Origin: Sarcocystis neurona
Lineage: Eukaryota; Apicomplexa; Conoidasida; Eucoccidiorida; Sarcocystidae
Assembly: GCA_000727475.1 (NCBI GenBank)
Contig: KL647305.1
Coordinates: 1,597,557-1,661,556, forward strand
DNA: 64,000 nt
Reading direction: 5' to 3'
Below, piece by piece: positions 11,701-21,100 of this stretch (the stretch's first letter is position 1; each line of letters begins with the position of its first letter). A model generated the notes under the pieces. That model was given only the letters and a program-made list of their open reading frames with translations, searched no databases and was not told where the DNA came from. Position numbers and translations under genes: made by a program.

Positions 11701-14700
11701 GCGGGAGGGTGGAGTGGCAGCAGAGACGATGTTGACTGCTGGTGCACGGGATCGCAGGCGCCCCAGCAGCAGCTGCTGCCGCGCGAGCAGCTTCTGCAGC
11801 AGAAGCCGCAGGGGAGGGGTGCAGATGGTCAGCAGCAACAGGAGGTGGTGGTGCAGTAGCGTTGATGCTCCCGAATTTTCCGCAGGAAGGGAGAGCAGGA
11901 GAATAGCAGCACGGGCACTGCTCTGCTGCATTCGCCGGTTCGCGGCCAAAAACGGCTCTGTTCCCGAAAAAATACCGGTGCTCCGCCGCAGGAGCAGCCG
12001 CAGTTGCTGTTGCAGAGGAAGAAGCAGCGGCAGTTGCAGGAGTTTCTTGCCGTGGCTGCCGACCGTGCCATAACTCTGGTAGCAGGCAAGACGCTGGAGC
12101 AACTCCAGCAGCATCAGAAAGTGAAGAGGAGGACGGAGAACGCAAAGCGCTGCGTGTCACCTCCTGTTCCTGTACTGCCTCGCGCTGCTGCTGCGATGTC
12201 TCGTGCTGCTGCTGTGCTGCCTCCTGTCGCAGCCGCGGTACCTGCTCCTCGAATCTCTGTACACTACGTGTCTCCCTCACGAGTTCTGCCACGCGGACCA
12301 GCTGCTGCTGCTGCTGGTCTCCCTCTTGCTCGTCCTGCAGCCACCCCTGGTGACGCGCACCTGTCTGGCCTTCTTCTTCACTTTCCTGCTGCTGCTGCTG
12401 CCGGAACAGCAGCGGTTGCTGCTGCCGTCTCTGCCGCAGCTGCTGCAGCGGGTGCACTTCCGTCTGCTGCTGGTGCAGTGGCACACGCTGTTGCTGCCGC
12501 AGCACGCGGGACCGCCTTGGCTGCCGTTGCTGCTGCAACTCTTTACCCTGCCGCTCCGAATGTTGCTGCTGCTCTGCTCGTTCCACCAGCTGCAATTGAG
12601 CCGTGCCCACGGTGTCTGAACTATGAGACGGCACCACGGGCTCAGCAGCAGGCTGCCCGGCACATCGCGTGCTGCCGTTCGTGCCGTTTTTGCCGCTGCA
12701 GCATATCACGCAGACACCCGCTGCAGCAGCACTGCAGTGCACCGTGTAGCAGCAATGCCTGTTGTTGCAGGAACTTTGTGGGCCGAAGCAGCAGCTGCTG
12801 CTGTCCAAGGGAAGGCCGCACTTGTGTTGCTGCTCGGGCTGCACTTGTTCGACACTCCACCGGTGGTGCTGCAGCTGCTGCTGCAGCTCCTCTCCACACC
12901 AGTGCTGTTGCTGCTGTTGCAGTCGCTCAACGCAGCGTTGCTGCTGTTGTTGCACTGCCTCTGCGTGAAACTGTCCCTGCTGCTCCGGTGCTGCGTAATG
13001 CGGTGGCTGCTGCCGAGCTCCCTCCACGTGGCGCATGAGCTGCTCATGCTGCAGCTGCTGTTGGCCTTGCTGTTGCAGGTGCTGCTCTTCTTTGTTCTCT
13101 TGCAGCTGCTGCTGCGGAAGAATCCTTCCGTGGATAAAGCTGCCCTGTCTGCGCTGGGCTGCTGCGTGCTCCAGGCTGCGGCAGCAACCGCCGCTGCTCA
13201 CCTGCTGCAGCAACTTGTGGGGCAGCTTCTGGTCCTCATTCGCGCAATGCTCCTGCCACCGCCGCAGCCGCTGCTGCTGCTGCTCCCGAGGCACCTGCTG
13301 CTGCTGCTCCCGAGGCACCTGCTGCTGCTGCTCCCGAGGCACCTGCAGCTGCTGCTGCGGAGGCAACTGCTGCTGCTGCTGCTGCGGAGGCAACTGCTGC
13401 TGCTGCTGCTGCGGAGGCAACTGCTGCTGCTGCTGCTGCGGAGGCAACTGCTGCTGCTGCTGCGGAGGCAACTGCTGCTGCTGCATGGGAAACAGCTGCT
13501 GCTGCGTGGGCCAGTGCCGCGTGCGAAACGTTTGCTGCTGCTGCTGCTGCTGGTGCTGCAGCGTGGAGTTCTCAGTCCTCTGGGTGAGGGGCTGCTGCAG
13601 CCGTCCCATCTGCTGCTGCACGTGCAGCGGATGTTGCTGCTGCTCCTGCAGGTGCAGCTGTTCGTGCGCTTGCTGCTGCTCCAGCTGCTGGTGGCTGCAA
13701 TGCGGCTGTCGCCACAAGGGGCGTGACTGCTGCTGACCCTGCTGTTGCTCTTCACGCAGCTGTTGCTGCCCCAGTGAGCGCTGCAGCAGCTGCTGAAACG
13801 GCTGCTGCTGCTGCAGCTGCGCTTCCGAATGCTGCGGAGAACATTGCTCTTGTGGATCGGGCAACGCTCCTGATGCTGCTGCTGTCTTAGGCCGGGCCGC
13901 TGTGCTGCTGCAGAGAGCAGCGTCAGCAGCAAGACTTTCTGATGCACGACCAGCAGCAGGAGCAGCAGCGTGAGACCCGCGCGCAACTTCTCTCGCAGGC
14001 GCACCACAGCCTGCTGCTGTTGACCAGGCTGTCTGACTTTCAGCAGCAACAGCAGCAGACCCCTCCGGATAATCGGTGCTTCTCTGCTCTGCATGGTGGT
14101 GGCCGTTTCTAATGCAGGCGCTCTGCTGACGGCGGTTTCTGCGGTAGAGCTGTCGCTCTCTAACACTTGCTTCGTAGTGGTTGCTGCTGCTGTGGCTGCC
14201 GCTCCTGCCACTATTGCGGCTGCTGTCACTGCTGCTGTGGCTGCCACTGCTGCTCTCTCCGCATCTACCGTCGTATATGCTGCTGGTGTCGTGATGTCGC
14301 CTGCTGGCCTCATGCGTGCTGCTGTCACCGTTGTCCCTGTTGGTGGTGCTGCGCGGCTTCTCTTCAACGCTAGAGTGGCTGGTGCTGCCGCGGTCGCCCC
14401 CGCTGCTGCTGCCGCCATCCCTGCTGCTGCTGCGGCGTTCCCTCCTGCTGCTGCTGTCGCCTACACACTTGCTGTTGTGGTGCTTCCTTCCAGTCGTATT
14501 CTTGCTGCTACTGCTGCTGCTCTCTTGCTCACTGCAGCCGCTGCTGCTGCCACGGTGGATGCCTCTGCTGCCGCATTGCATACTGCTGCTCCTGTTCGGC
14601 TGCCTGCTGCTGCTGGCGCGGTGCCTGCCTCGGCTGCTGCTGCTACCATGATGCCCTCCTTTGCTGCTGGCACGGTGCGTGCTGCTGCTGGCGTAATGCC

Positions 14701-15418
14701 TGTTGCCGCTGTTAGCATGGTGCCTGCCTGTGCTGCTGGCGTGACGCCTGCTGCTGGCATGACGCCTGCTGCTGCCGTGATGCCTGCTGCTGCCTGCGCC
14801 GTACTTGCTGCTGCGGCTGCCTTTCCGTCTTGCCAACACTGCTGTTGAGGGAGGCAGCAAAGCAGCTTCTGCTGCTGCTGCTGTGGGGCCGCTGCTGCCA
14901 CCTGCTGCTGCAACGTCTGAAGCGGGAAGCTGTCTGTGACAAGGTAATCTTGTCTTTGATGACTGCTGCTGATGCCGCCTGTGTTGCTTCTGCTGCTGCT
15001 GCTGTTGGTGCTGCTGCCGTTGCTGCTGCTGCCGCTGCTGCTCGTGCTGCTGTTGCTGGTGGGACTGCTCAGGCAGCCCTGGGGAATGCTGTGCCGGCTG
15101 CTCCTGTCGCTGCTGTTGCTTATACTGGTACAACTGCAGCTGGCGACGCTGGTGGCAATCTGGATGCTGCTCCTGCTGCTCACGCTGTTGGTGGAAGGCG
15201 GGTTGGCACTGCCGGTGGCGCTGGCACAGGTGTTGCTGCAGTTGCCGCTTTGAATAGCGGTGCTGCTGCTCCCGTTGCTCGTGCGGCTGCTGGTGTTGCT
15301 GCTGCTGTAGCGGCTGATAGCTGCGCTGCTGCTCGACGTGCAGCGGCAGTCGTTTGCCCCTGGCGTCGTCCAGAGGGCAGTCACCGCCTGCAACAGCAGC
15401 TGATGGAATCCGCGGCAT
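2753..15418 (-). CDS. Giant Gln/Ala/Ser-rich protein, function unknown
   Basis: A single stop-free frame of about 4,220 codons from the first in-frame ATG (15418) to a TAG-strand stop at 2753; the frame opens 17 codons further upstream but with no ATG, so 5' exons are possible. Most of it is homopolymer-rich: poly-Gln in the N-terminal third, poly-Ala and poly-Ser elsewhere, typical of Eimeria homopolymeric amino-acid repeats. Normal-complexity sequence appears near the C terminus: a segment at about 3480-3262 with RFFGWLQPAQQVRAGDRVAG and FSETLLRFVGG, and the last 45 residues (about 2890-2756) with DPLLRVLFGESCN and IELLKKNKHVSYFTLV. Two basic motifs of type RRSxRLxxKE occur (5151-5113 and 7582-7544). 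I did not recognise the family. Many basic RRS/SPR motifs would suit a nuclear or chromatin protein, but that is inference. Undetected introns are possible. Confidence 0.6.
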   Translation of the reverse strand: MPRIPSAAVAGGDCPLDDARGKRLPLHVEQQRSYQPLQQQQHQQPHEQREQQHRYSKRQLQQHLCQRHRQCQPAFHQQREQQEQHPDCHQRRQLQLYQYKQQQRQEQPAQHSPGLPEQSHQQQQHEQQRQQQQRQQHQQQQQQKQHRRHQQQSSKTRLPCHRQLPASDVAAAGGSSGPTAAAAEAALLPPSTAVLARRKGSRSSKYGAGSSRHHGSSRRHASSRRHASSTGRHHANSGNRHYASSSTHRASSKGGHHGSSSSRGRHRASSSRQPNRSSSMQCGSRGIHRGSSSGCSEQESSSSSSKNTTGRKHHNSKCVGDSSSRRERRSSSRDGGSSSGGDRGSTSHSSVEEKPRSTTNRDNGDSSTHEASRRHHDTSSIYDGRCGESSSGSHSSSDSSRNSGRSGSHSSSNHYEASVRERQLYRRNRRQQSACIRNGHHHAEQRSTDYPEGSAAVAAESQTAWSTAAGCGAPAREVARGSHAAAPAAGRASESLAADAALCSSTAARPKTAAASGALPDPQEQCSPQHSEAQLQQQQPFQQLLQRSLGQQQLREEQQQGQQQSRPLWRQPHCSHQQLEQQQAHEQLHLQEQQQHPLHVQQQMGRLQQPLTQRTENSTLQHQQQQQQQTFRTRHWPTQQQLFPMQQQQLPPQQQQQLPPQQQQQQLPPQQQQQQLPPQQQQQQLPPQQQLQVPREQQQQVPREQQQQVPREQQQQRLRRWQEHCANEDQKLPHKLLQQVSSGGCCRSLEHAAAQRRQGSFIHGRILPQQQLQENKEEQHLQQQGQQQLQHEQLMRHVEGARQQPPHYAAPEQQGQFHAEAVQQQQQRCVERLQQQQQHWCGEELQQQLQHHRWSVEQVQPEQQHKCGLPLDSSSCCFGPQSSCNNRHCCYTVHCSAAAAGVCVICCSGKNGTNGSTRCAGQPAAEPVVPSHSSDTVGTAQLQLVERAEQQQHSERQGKELQQQRQPRRSRVLRQQQRVPLHQQQTEVHPLQQLRQRRQQQPLLFRQQQQQESEEEGQTGARHQGWLQDEQEGDQQQQQLVRVAELVRETRSVQRFEEQVPRLRQEAAQQQHETSQQQREAVQEQEVTRSALRSPSSSSLSDAAGVAPASCLLPELWHGRQPRQETPATAAASSSATATAAAPAAEHRYFFGNRAVFGREPANAAEQCPCCYSPALPSCGKFGSINATAPPPPVAADHLHPSPAASAAEAARAAAAAAGAPAIPCTSSQHRLCCHSTLPHQLQQHCHGHQQILQHRQCERQTQQQQRNQLHHTQLEDPQQRHFRPLQQQQQHHQQQQHQHQQQQQQQRQEQQHQQRQQQGFLRWRFSCDGATCRSAVTAVRVGRYDRRCNSYVTRTGVPAQEDPAYHSSTNNTSSNNSSSNDASKCNSGDSCSSCSSSRRRRSQSFPKFHEVGGKTKLPRGSCNNSDSNSNFLSSTEQTVFSEEARSGLGGKAACCCQNQSCRGSPSACVSCSSCSASDDAAAECQPLGLSRSNACCLRNCCCSSCSVPWGPGVNAAAASAAASPHKAHQTCPSCRGTASPSAGAGVLCSCCCSTRGAADFASLQQHQREAAAETAANGAASALLRWSADAAADLRISPAAKASAAASCLHPAAAQDTRAAVGPAAGRAAEAGHAAAASYTQLLQRATAAEAEAAAAPPCIGKDVADEKERRRYCEGCSSSCCTSQCSCCSCSQRCLQQRDKPGLQRQSFHFLEKHRQHQQQQQLRRKAATSFVSCGSRCRLITAFEQQQHQRICRDCSQPSVEPPLLQQHRTTAYTHSSQEARLCFLPAAAKESYYLAAPAAASVSTTTTASAASASAASEKQLEALAEFPLEMPSGGNSPTPIEAAPAATTATGSAAAVAEGSSSGRRTPTGRAATAASPEAPTACRMLQQQRHFQQRQHRRPAAAETCSSYWQQHDVGATSGGAVERCCLLQKQRSMKAAGAAVVADAQVFSQEQQQQLQDEQQEQLIPTQQQQKEQDLRAAGCACCCWQIGGGHVLQQQEAQQLSQTPHQPQNARQQQQHMGEHRRCSQVKESPKRQRTEAERQRRCSHLAVHRARAAAVPACGRRENEEAAAASRSEEALEEGRRQEQLSESRCGAAVAADSRSHQLAVAPAATSHDMVLLGKAAAAALRRMKQRKKLLHRDEHPRVPIAAAAAARAVAPADARRAAPASTKTGAVADSDAGAAAVHAAGLHVAEAEDTAASGDAAAAAGAVNELAGEGTSATGSEGEEQEETAAAAAQYLVVPVQHQQQQHGDEAAMQTVDWKARVQQQQQHFAVDMLFTDEEQRQQQQDFTGSSCWTCCLCCREGREKRRVSRSPEAAGVAIDRPAASVAGDAPAAGNPCKRICRGHTKKDVVLNKAAAAASAALAAATDTEPPDTRVSTTTTQTSAAATAAPCLPTGTAASTAVYSITRSRATATAEAAALRNEEVLRAAKAGAAEQKSASDTTVEEEEAGAGRTGDLSKPRERGSSSSNITKSSRPPTESSSNCGDCNTADKRSRAGQRQQQPLQEHGFHSVFDGNTNTTQQHKPLLPQQQQLPQRQQQQSGRATRSTEEATKTTNSKPAAPQQQQQIYPQQKGGNKAVGDTRPASVTAGCEAAAAAAALAPRGAPRRSPRLEEKEQQQQVPQRQEQTRKSQQQQSPQQQGAHQKLQQEARSQRHQSTEKHHHLQQLSGQHQQPQQKQQLQRSLQQSRQQKTRKRQQQQHREKKRCRRQQQPRGGGGSHSSVSVAENSRRRRSSLSCKTAASDVPAADATAAEPPAPAPRAAERRRGEEGGAAVRRKTVSARSSWENRRAAAPLERKRNRHVTSPEISLVPALAAADDGNACSSSSNKYRGERSRFQEKENGVVNIKEEEEDILVVDVEPPEFSSLHSRGRGSDAAAAAGEGGGSGGGGGGDAENFATPAAAASGTAPATASPLLRGVQQLQRKGACAGKKKGKAEAGTLPQGGHSRKLAAGHVGTPRRRQQQQRKNNTAAAAPATHDGDVQAAPPAAATPTAAPPPAAAVQAAAVAGRPDSETPTVDPVVPVTTDVRQDAPAASSAASKRSGGEFPARGRTAAASTCEVEEDEKNAEEEEKEEEAAAACAGVMYEEVEASTVATTSGRRSAAAGQDESRPLRPHTSHRQCFPLSGAAACVAPAPGAPTLAAGAFSLLYASSYRSRIRIPSPVSQQRSSASSAAASAAPVADASPLTAAGASPAAASPAAPPASRAAPESPAKAAAASSPPAATRRAASANASSGASAVAADGDRPLGSRGTTGAEQQQPHQTLSDAAEASPQGASADRRARQRGDFHSGRAAAAGLPAVERAARRAPTEATAAVSRGRQRQILCDGAPARFSGEDEGTRAAAAPRCQRYPDRRAVMRSRSCSPLQIAAPAPHGAAAETAAATAERAASPIGQAAPEAEQAAAAAPGTPGAAALESIRRSKRLKNKEVCAAASAVADDSFSSPAVAVPRAAASAPPAAVARATAPAVTGGPAAAVARATAPAVTPATAVAAAVDVRTPVTGGAGRRDCTPRKALRPSPAPAAAAAALQQQQQASIPAKKKTGGSGVAAAASTDFQSLRRALIPSPIINRIRLSLRDRLVLQLQQEKQQQQQRAPEQQQQQRQQQQQNRDVNDRFCSPFTRGRAERERGRATPAESPAAAIGRRAAATATAADKDFNAPASTPEIAAANMSHRSISRGNRATLQAAFISNNEKKRNSRSPAAPSLHVRASATPRRSPAKKSSRSVTPCQMSRRTAASASIGSPARIAPAAAVPPVRRRFSVAAAASAAGAAPQSPRLLRAGTAADRTPQRGSVRFPHEKAQQQPEQQPRSQQPEDRRQLLSNGEERCVGPAASGKQGTARCSSPRRAVAAAESRRETTAAPATTKRAVVTTAARTASPPHRAATSTAAERNSPARKAAAAARGSPRSRAAPTTTGSSLSREEAAAAEEDSPSREGATSPAVGERAKTVGAEAAGGTAAAAYARTSGVPAGEGENPLPRKREDRFFGWLQPAQQVRAGDRVAGKIVRRGGSSKYICFSETLLRFVGGNVQHTTEKDVHAFITQYCQRRCSPVSSSSFSSSVFSSCGPSCPRSNASFSFSSCTSRQAAAAAEAGRAQAREEDHAETRSAASRRRAAGSSEGEEEEAENEEEQTTRLAGEDNADMPSVTTTMRQQQQQQETLQGRTNMKKKQKWRVGSDPLLRVLFGESCNAIPQARSDMIELLKKNKHVSYFTLV
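4925..5025. repeat. Two-copy tandem repeat inside the giant frame
   Basis: A unit built around taacggcaggggcagt and cccgagcaacagcagcag is repeated. On the minus strand it gives two copies of AVARATAPAVT separated by a Gly-Gly-Pro-Ala linker. The repeat is in frame, consistent with slippage within coding sequence. Confidence 0.65.
13271..13487. repeat. In-frame tandem repeats LPPQQQQQ(Q) and VPREQQQQ
   Basis: Two adjacent minisatellites. At about 13346-13487 a 21-24 base unit (plus strand ctgctgctgctgcggaggcaa) occurs about five times and encodes LPPQQQQQQ on the minus strand. At about 13271-13345 a 24-base unit encodes VPREQQQQ three times. Unit lengths are multiples of three, so the giant frame is preserved; pure CAG stretches inside vary by whole codons. 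Confidence 0.85.
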
Positions 15419-15469
15419 TTTCTTGCTGTTTTCGGCTGCAAAAAATTCTTTGATGTCTGCTGGTTCCAC

Positions 15470-16615
15470 TCCTGTCGGTCCTCTTCAGAAGTTTCTTCCT
15501 CTTCCTTCTCCACCTTCTTCACTTTTTCCCCTGCTGTTCTCTGCTGCTAAGAGCGCAGCATGGGACCGAGGCTACTGCGGAGCCTGGTCCTTCGTAGTGA
15601 AAAAAGTGCTGCTGCTTCTGCTGCCTCTCACTGCTGCTGAAGCCGCTTCTGCTTCACTCGCCCACGACGGCGTAAGGAGAGGAAGAAATCGAGGAGAATA
15701 TTGCTGCCGCTGTTCTGCCTCTGCTGCAGTGTGCGTGTTCTGGGTCGTCCACGCTGTTGGCCTTTGTGACGGTGTCGCTGCTGCTGCTACAAGTGGTACT
15801 CCCACGCATGGTGCTGCTGCTGCTGCTCTTTCTCGTGCTGGTGCTCTTCCTCCTGCTGTTGCTGTTCCTACTGCTGCTGCCGTTCCTACTGCTGCTGTTC
15901 CTCCTCTTGCTGCTGCTCACGTTGGCGGTCTGCGAATGCTCGTGACACTATCGCTGCTGCTCACCGCGCTGCTGCTGCTGCTTGTCCTGCTGCTGCCTGT
16001 CCTGCTCGTGCTGTCGCTGCTCTACTGCTTTGTTTCTCGGTGCTGCGGCTACTGCCGCTGCCCCGCAGCCGTCCTCAGCTTGTTTCGGCTGATAAATAGT
16101 CCAGCGTTGCTGGGTTGGATGGGCTGCTGTTCTCAGTACCACAGCTGCACCGGTCCTGCTAACGTTGCTTCAGCGCCGCCGCTGAGGAAGCTGCCATTTG
16201 CCTGGTTTTTCTGTCGCATTTCTTAGGCGGTTCAGACGTAGCTGCTCCGCAGCAAAGAAGAGGCTCCGCTAATATGCGGCCCCGTTGCTCTTCTTTTGGA
16301 TGCTGCTGTCGCTGTTGCTCATGCTGCTGTTGCTGCCGTTGCTCGTACTGCTCCTGAGGCATGGTCCATTGCAACTGCTGCTGCAGGTGCTGCTCCCGCT
16401 GCCTCCTCTGCTGGTGCTGCAGCCAACGCTGCTGCTTCCACTGCTGCTACTGCTGTTGATTCTGGTGCTGCGCGCGGGTCGTCCACGGCCGGCACTTCGA
16501 CAAACTCGCAGCATTTCACGTGAAACTCGCCATCCGTGCTGCATGCATCATGGCCACGCAGAAATCCATATGAGCCTTTTATGCAGCTGTGCACCTTGTA
16601 AATAAGTACAAACAT
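15470..16615 (-). other. Low-complexity region upstream of the giant frame; possible 5' exons
   Basis: CTG-rich on the plus strand, with minus-strand Gln/Ser/Ala frames interrupted by stops. The most protein-like piece is an ATG-initiated minus frame at 16615-16319. Its first 47 residues (16615-16475) are of ordinary complexity, with GSYGFLRGHDACSTDGEFHV followed by KCCEFVEVP, and it then becomes Ala-rich. It could be a 5' exon of the giant gene, or a separate small gene. I could not find a splice path that I would defend. Confidence 0.35.
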
Positions 16616-17922
16616 TTACATATCTATATGTATACATTGATGGAGTTGTGGAAAAGTTGCAGGAGAGATACGCGGGGGTGTCGGCACACTTGCTCGCTAT
16701 TTAACTCTGAGGCGACACTTTCTCTCTATATATAAATGCTTGTCGGCAGAACAGACACACATATATGTACACGCATGCCTGTGTAGAGACATGGAGGTAG
16801 ATAGGAAGAAAGATAGAGAGCCAGAGAGATGGCTGAGATAGGTAGACATACATGGAGATACCTATATACACGCGTTGGTGGTTGATAGTTTAGGCCGTGA
16901 TGTCCATCGGTATACGTCCACATGCATACACATCTGCGAAAGTGTGTATTTCCTTGAAACTCGCAGAAGTGTACGCATAGACGTTTACCACGACTGCATA
17001 CATGTGTGTGTGTGTGTGTGGTTTCCCGGACATGCTATCGTTTCACCCGGTGTGTATCTGTGCGGTTTTCTCTGCGTCGTACATGTAGAGGGGAACTGGT
17101 TTTTCCTGGAACTGCGGCTTCTGTCAAGCAGGAGGAGCCGCCGAACCGTCTGTTTGATAGCGATCATGCATCTGCGGCTGCAATGGCTTTTTACGATCGG
17201 CAGCCACAAGACAGGGCGGGAGCAACAGCAGAGCTCGCAGGATAAGCTGTCAACCTGCGGAAGGGAAACCAAGAGCAACGGGCGCGGCCGCGTTCGAGTG
17301 TATCAGCAGCAGTTCCCAGTGTGTGTGTATGTGAGGTTATTTTCTTATTTTGAGCATCGAAGCAGCAACAACGTGCAACAGGAGTGGTGGGAACGATTCG
17401 AGCGGCGCAGGAGGAAAGGTTCAAGACAGCACCAGTAGCTGGAGGCAGCGCAGCAGCACGCACAGCGGCACTACGTGGGCAGGAGCACTGCACGCCGCGC
17501 GAGATGTGCTGTACTGCCGAAAAAGTCGCCGGAAAAAAAGTACGACACGATGATATACGGAAGAAGCAAAGAAGATCGAGTGAGGGTGCAACACAGAAGC
17601 GGTGGAAAAAGTCGATGAGATGAAAAAAATTGAAAAAGACAATTTCCTAACTGAACCCGCCATAGCGCAATGAGTGTTCGTGCACCGCAATACTCGCGCC
17701 CCCCCACCGGCACGCAGCTCGCGAGAGAAGCAGCGCACACTGGTCTTTCTGCCTCTCAGATGTATGTATACAAATTTTTACACTCATATATGGTATATGT
17801 ATTCCTTTTTTCTATAGACACTAATCTTATTCGATGACCGGACCACATACGTGTAGAATAGCTAACAGTATAGATGCGGTCGCTCTTTCTGCCATATCGG
17901 GAGCCGCAGGTGGTATGTATGT

Positions 17923-17972
17923 GTATATATATATATATATTTGATATATATGTATACGTATATATATATATA
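17923..17972. repeat. TA microsatellite
   Basis: Alternating TA broken by short GTATACG spacers. It is representative of many (TA)n tracts in non-exonic parts of this window, including 34645-34715, 38390-38475, 44872-44902, 45184-45245, 47215-47262, 48538-48561, 52080-52124, 52290-52312, 53645-53666, 54659-54680, 58189-58208 and 60079-60097. Confidence 0.8.
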
Positions 17973-18134
17973 TTCATTCATATATGCGTAACCATGCGCG
18001 CGTGCTCCATTGATGTCAGATCTACAACTCGGAACGTGAGCTCTACAGTTGTGTGCGGAAGCAGTGGATCTAAGATGGCTTTTCGCTCAAAGGTGAGGCT
18101 GTGTTGAAGCCCACCTTTGCCTTCGCACAAAGGA

Positions 18135-18168
18135 CAGTCTGTGTGTGTGTGTGTGTACACACAGACTG
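18135..18168. repeat. Perfect hairpin within a TG repeat
   Basis: Arms cagtctgtgtgt (18135-18146) and acacacagactg (18157-18168) are exact reverse complements separated by a 10-base TG loop. It lies in a region with no supported gene. Confidence 0.75.
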
Positions 18169-21100
18169 TGTGCCTCCTCACTAGTCGTATTTGCCCATGC
18201 TGAAGTGCAATTAACGGAAGAACACACGTGTTTACTTACGTAGGTACTATGTGTATGAGCGCAGAAGCATACTGATGCAGTCTGCATGGAACTTAATAAA
18301 TGGAACCACCCTGTGCAGATTTCTTCACGCATGTTTGTGTGGCCACTATTCCTGCTTCCGAACACGTTTATTGTGTTTGAAAGCACAGTGAGTCGACGTA
18401 TACATTTGTTTCCACTCGTACACGTGTATCCTTCCGCTGGCTACACCCGCGTGTTCTGTGAGGCCCTACAGGGAGTGGGTCTACTTTCCTTATACCAGTC
18501 GTATTGGTAAATGTCGTCCTGCAGTGGAAGCCTGATGCATCAGCATATGAATATATATTGGTGTCCACGTATGCGCCTTTGTTCCCAATGCCCGTGCCAA
18601 CGTAAGCCGTACGTATCTCTATACACATATATGTACATCCTGAGATAGTACACTTACCTTTCACCCGCGATGCAGCGCTCCACAGTGTGACAAAGAAAAC
18701 TAACGGACGTACGTGTGACCTATGAGTCGACTAGTGCCCAGGCGTACCTGTCAGAACGCGCCTACAATGACAGACTTTTTCCACTTTGTAACATCCATCC
18801 AGGCTTGCTGAAACAGCTCTATATTCAGCTTTTGCAGACATAAACTTATATACCTACCGTATACATAGATCTGTAGTTTGACAAGCTATACATTTACACG
18901 TCTGTGTGTACGTATATGCATATATATATATATATATGGATGAACTTGGACTTCAGAGATAGTCTTGCAGAACAGGTTTTCTGATTCTCAATTGCAAGGC
19001 ATATACATGTTTATGTACACCTATGTATGTACGAATACGTATATATATTGTACTCTGATTACACCAGCACTCTTGCAATGCAGCTTTCGTGGTGTTTCAA
19101 TGCAAAGGAACAATCTGGTAATGTGAGTCTATATCTTGACATTATTGAGCGTGCCTCTTACTACCTGCTTCCAGTATGCACAATTCTGTGCACAGCTGAT
19201 TCTCGGGAGACAAGGAAGTCGGTTCATCATGACTGGGAAATGCATTATTTGTCCATAAACCGCATCCTGTTTAACTGAACACATACGCCGCTACACAAAC
19301 GTGAAGAAGTGCGTGTGTACGCGTCTGCACTTGTATGTAAAGGCGCGTCAGATTTTCTCAGTGATATTATCACTTGTGTCTATATGTTTCCACGGGTGGG
19401 TGAAACTTCTTTTCCTCTGCTGATTACTACGCGTCTGACGCCGATACTGAATAAAGCATCTCGCTGTTAAGCGCAAATACGTGTCCCTTTGCGGGCATAT
19501 ATGTATAACTACACATCAATGATCACAGTTCGAAAAAACGACTGCACAAGACGGTGTACGCAGTCAACATTCCTTTTTTAGTGGGGCTCCTTCCTGGATA
19601 TAGTATTCAAGTGAATCGATGCTGACATACGTGCACGCAAATGTGTTCCCCCAGCTGCTGCTTCGCCGCTCCTCAAAGGGGTCGGAGAAGGAAGTCTCCT
19701 CGACCGCTTGCGTCTCCAAGCGGTAACACTCGGCGCACGCTAATCTCCCGACGCAGACAAATAGCTGGGTCTCCTTTTCACCACGATAAGATTCGATCGT
19801 CGACTACCTGGGTGAAGCACACTATATCTGTATACACTTTTGTGAGATGCATGAAGCGCTGCTCCTGCAGGGAGAACATAGTCTCTGCGGTGGGTTTCAT
19901 CGTTGATGGTGCTACACTTAGCAAGAAACCCATATGCACATAGGTGCGTCAATGACTACGGGCCCTGCAGAAAATCCTGAACACATTTTATGACGGTCTA
20001 CAAAACGGTTTTTCCACTGGTACTGGTACTCTACATGTGCATGCACGGCGATCTTACCCCCGTTCTGTTTGTAGAATGACCTATGACTTGCGACACCGTC
20101 AGAAAGAAATATTAGCAGATGTTAATGTGGTCAGCCGAAAATTTGCCGTAAGAGTACACTCCCTCAACCGACACAGATATGCTTGATGTAGTCGCAGCAA
20201 GACCCCAACGCGGATGATGCCTTCCCGACTTTCCTGGATGTGGTACCCGTCGACAGAAATATGCACACGACGGTATAAATACTGAGACTACAGTGTTTTT
20301 TCCCTTGTAGGAGACGGGAGCACCCTCCAGACACGCAAGAAGCAGATGGCAGTACCCGAATGTCCCCGGGTACTGGACATACGTATAGACCGCTGTGTCC
20401 TACCGACCGGGGTAGACACAGACATTGATGCGACCACGCAGCGTCAAAAAGTGCCCAAATGCTGTCTCTGTTCCTTGACCCGGAACGGTGAACGCCCTTG
20501 ATACGAGGCGTCACACGGTGAAGCATACTGGCGAGAACCTTGCGTGTCCATGAATCCTTTCAAGAGGAACACCGGTCCTAGTTCACCAACCCCTCTTCTC
20601 TTCTACACACACGTAGATATTTCGACATTTCTTTCTACGGCTGGACGTCACCATTGCAAGCTAATAAGCACTTGCGTTGTCCCCGCTGTTTACTAACTTT
20701 CTCAAAATGAATCAACTCTCACGACATGCGTTCCAACAGGGAGACGTCTGTGTAGTATGTACGCTCACCAGTCGATATTGTCACGTCCCTGCCACTGACC
20801 TTCCCCACGACATACTTTTTCAGTAGTGCGCGCTCGCCCACGCTGAAACATTGGTTTACATATATATATATGTATATATACATTTGTATCAGTACACTTG
20901 TGCATTCATCTATGCACGCGCTTGCAGCTGCCCCTCTGCTTGAACCCAACCACTGCGCTGTCGCCATGCAGTTTCACCTTCGAACTGTAAAAACTTCCGT
21001 CCTTGCTCAACAGTAGTGTAAACGTGTCGAGCGAAGCAGGTTTTTGCGAGCAAATTAGTGAAGGCAAACTGCAGGTCACTGACGCTGTAGTGTCGAGCGA

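Noticed and set aside
12623..13726. Plus-strand poly-Leu ORF of 367 codons
   Set aside because: It lies opposite the giant minus frame and consists mostly of CTG strings.
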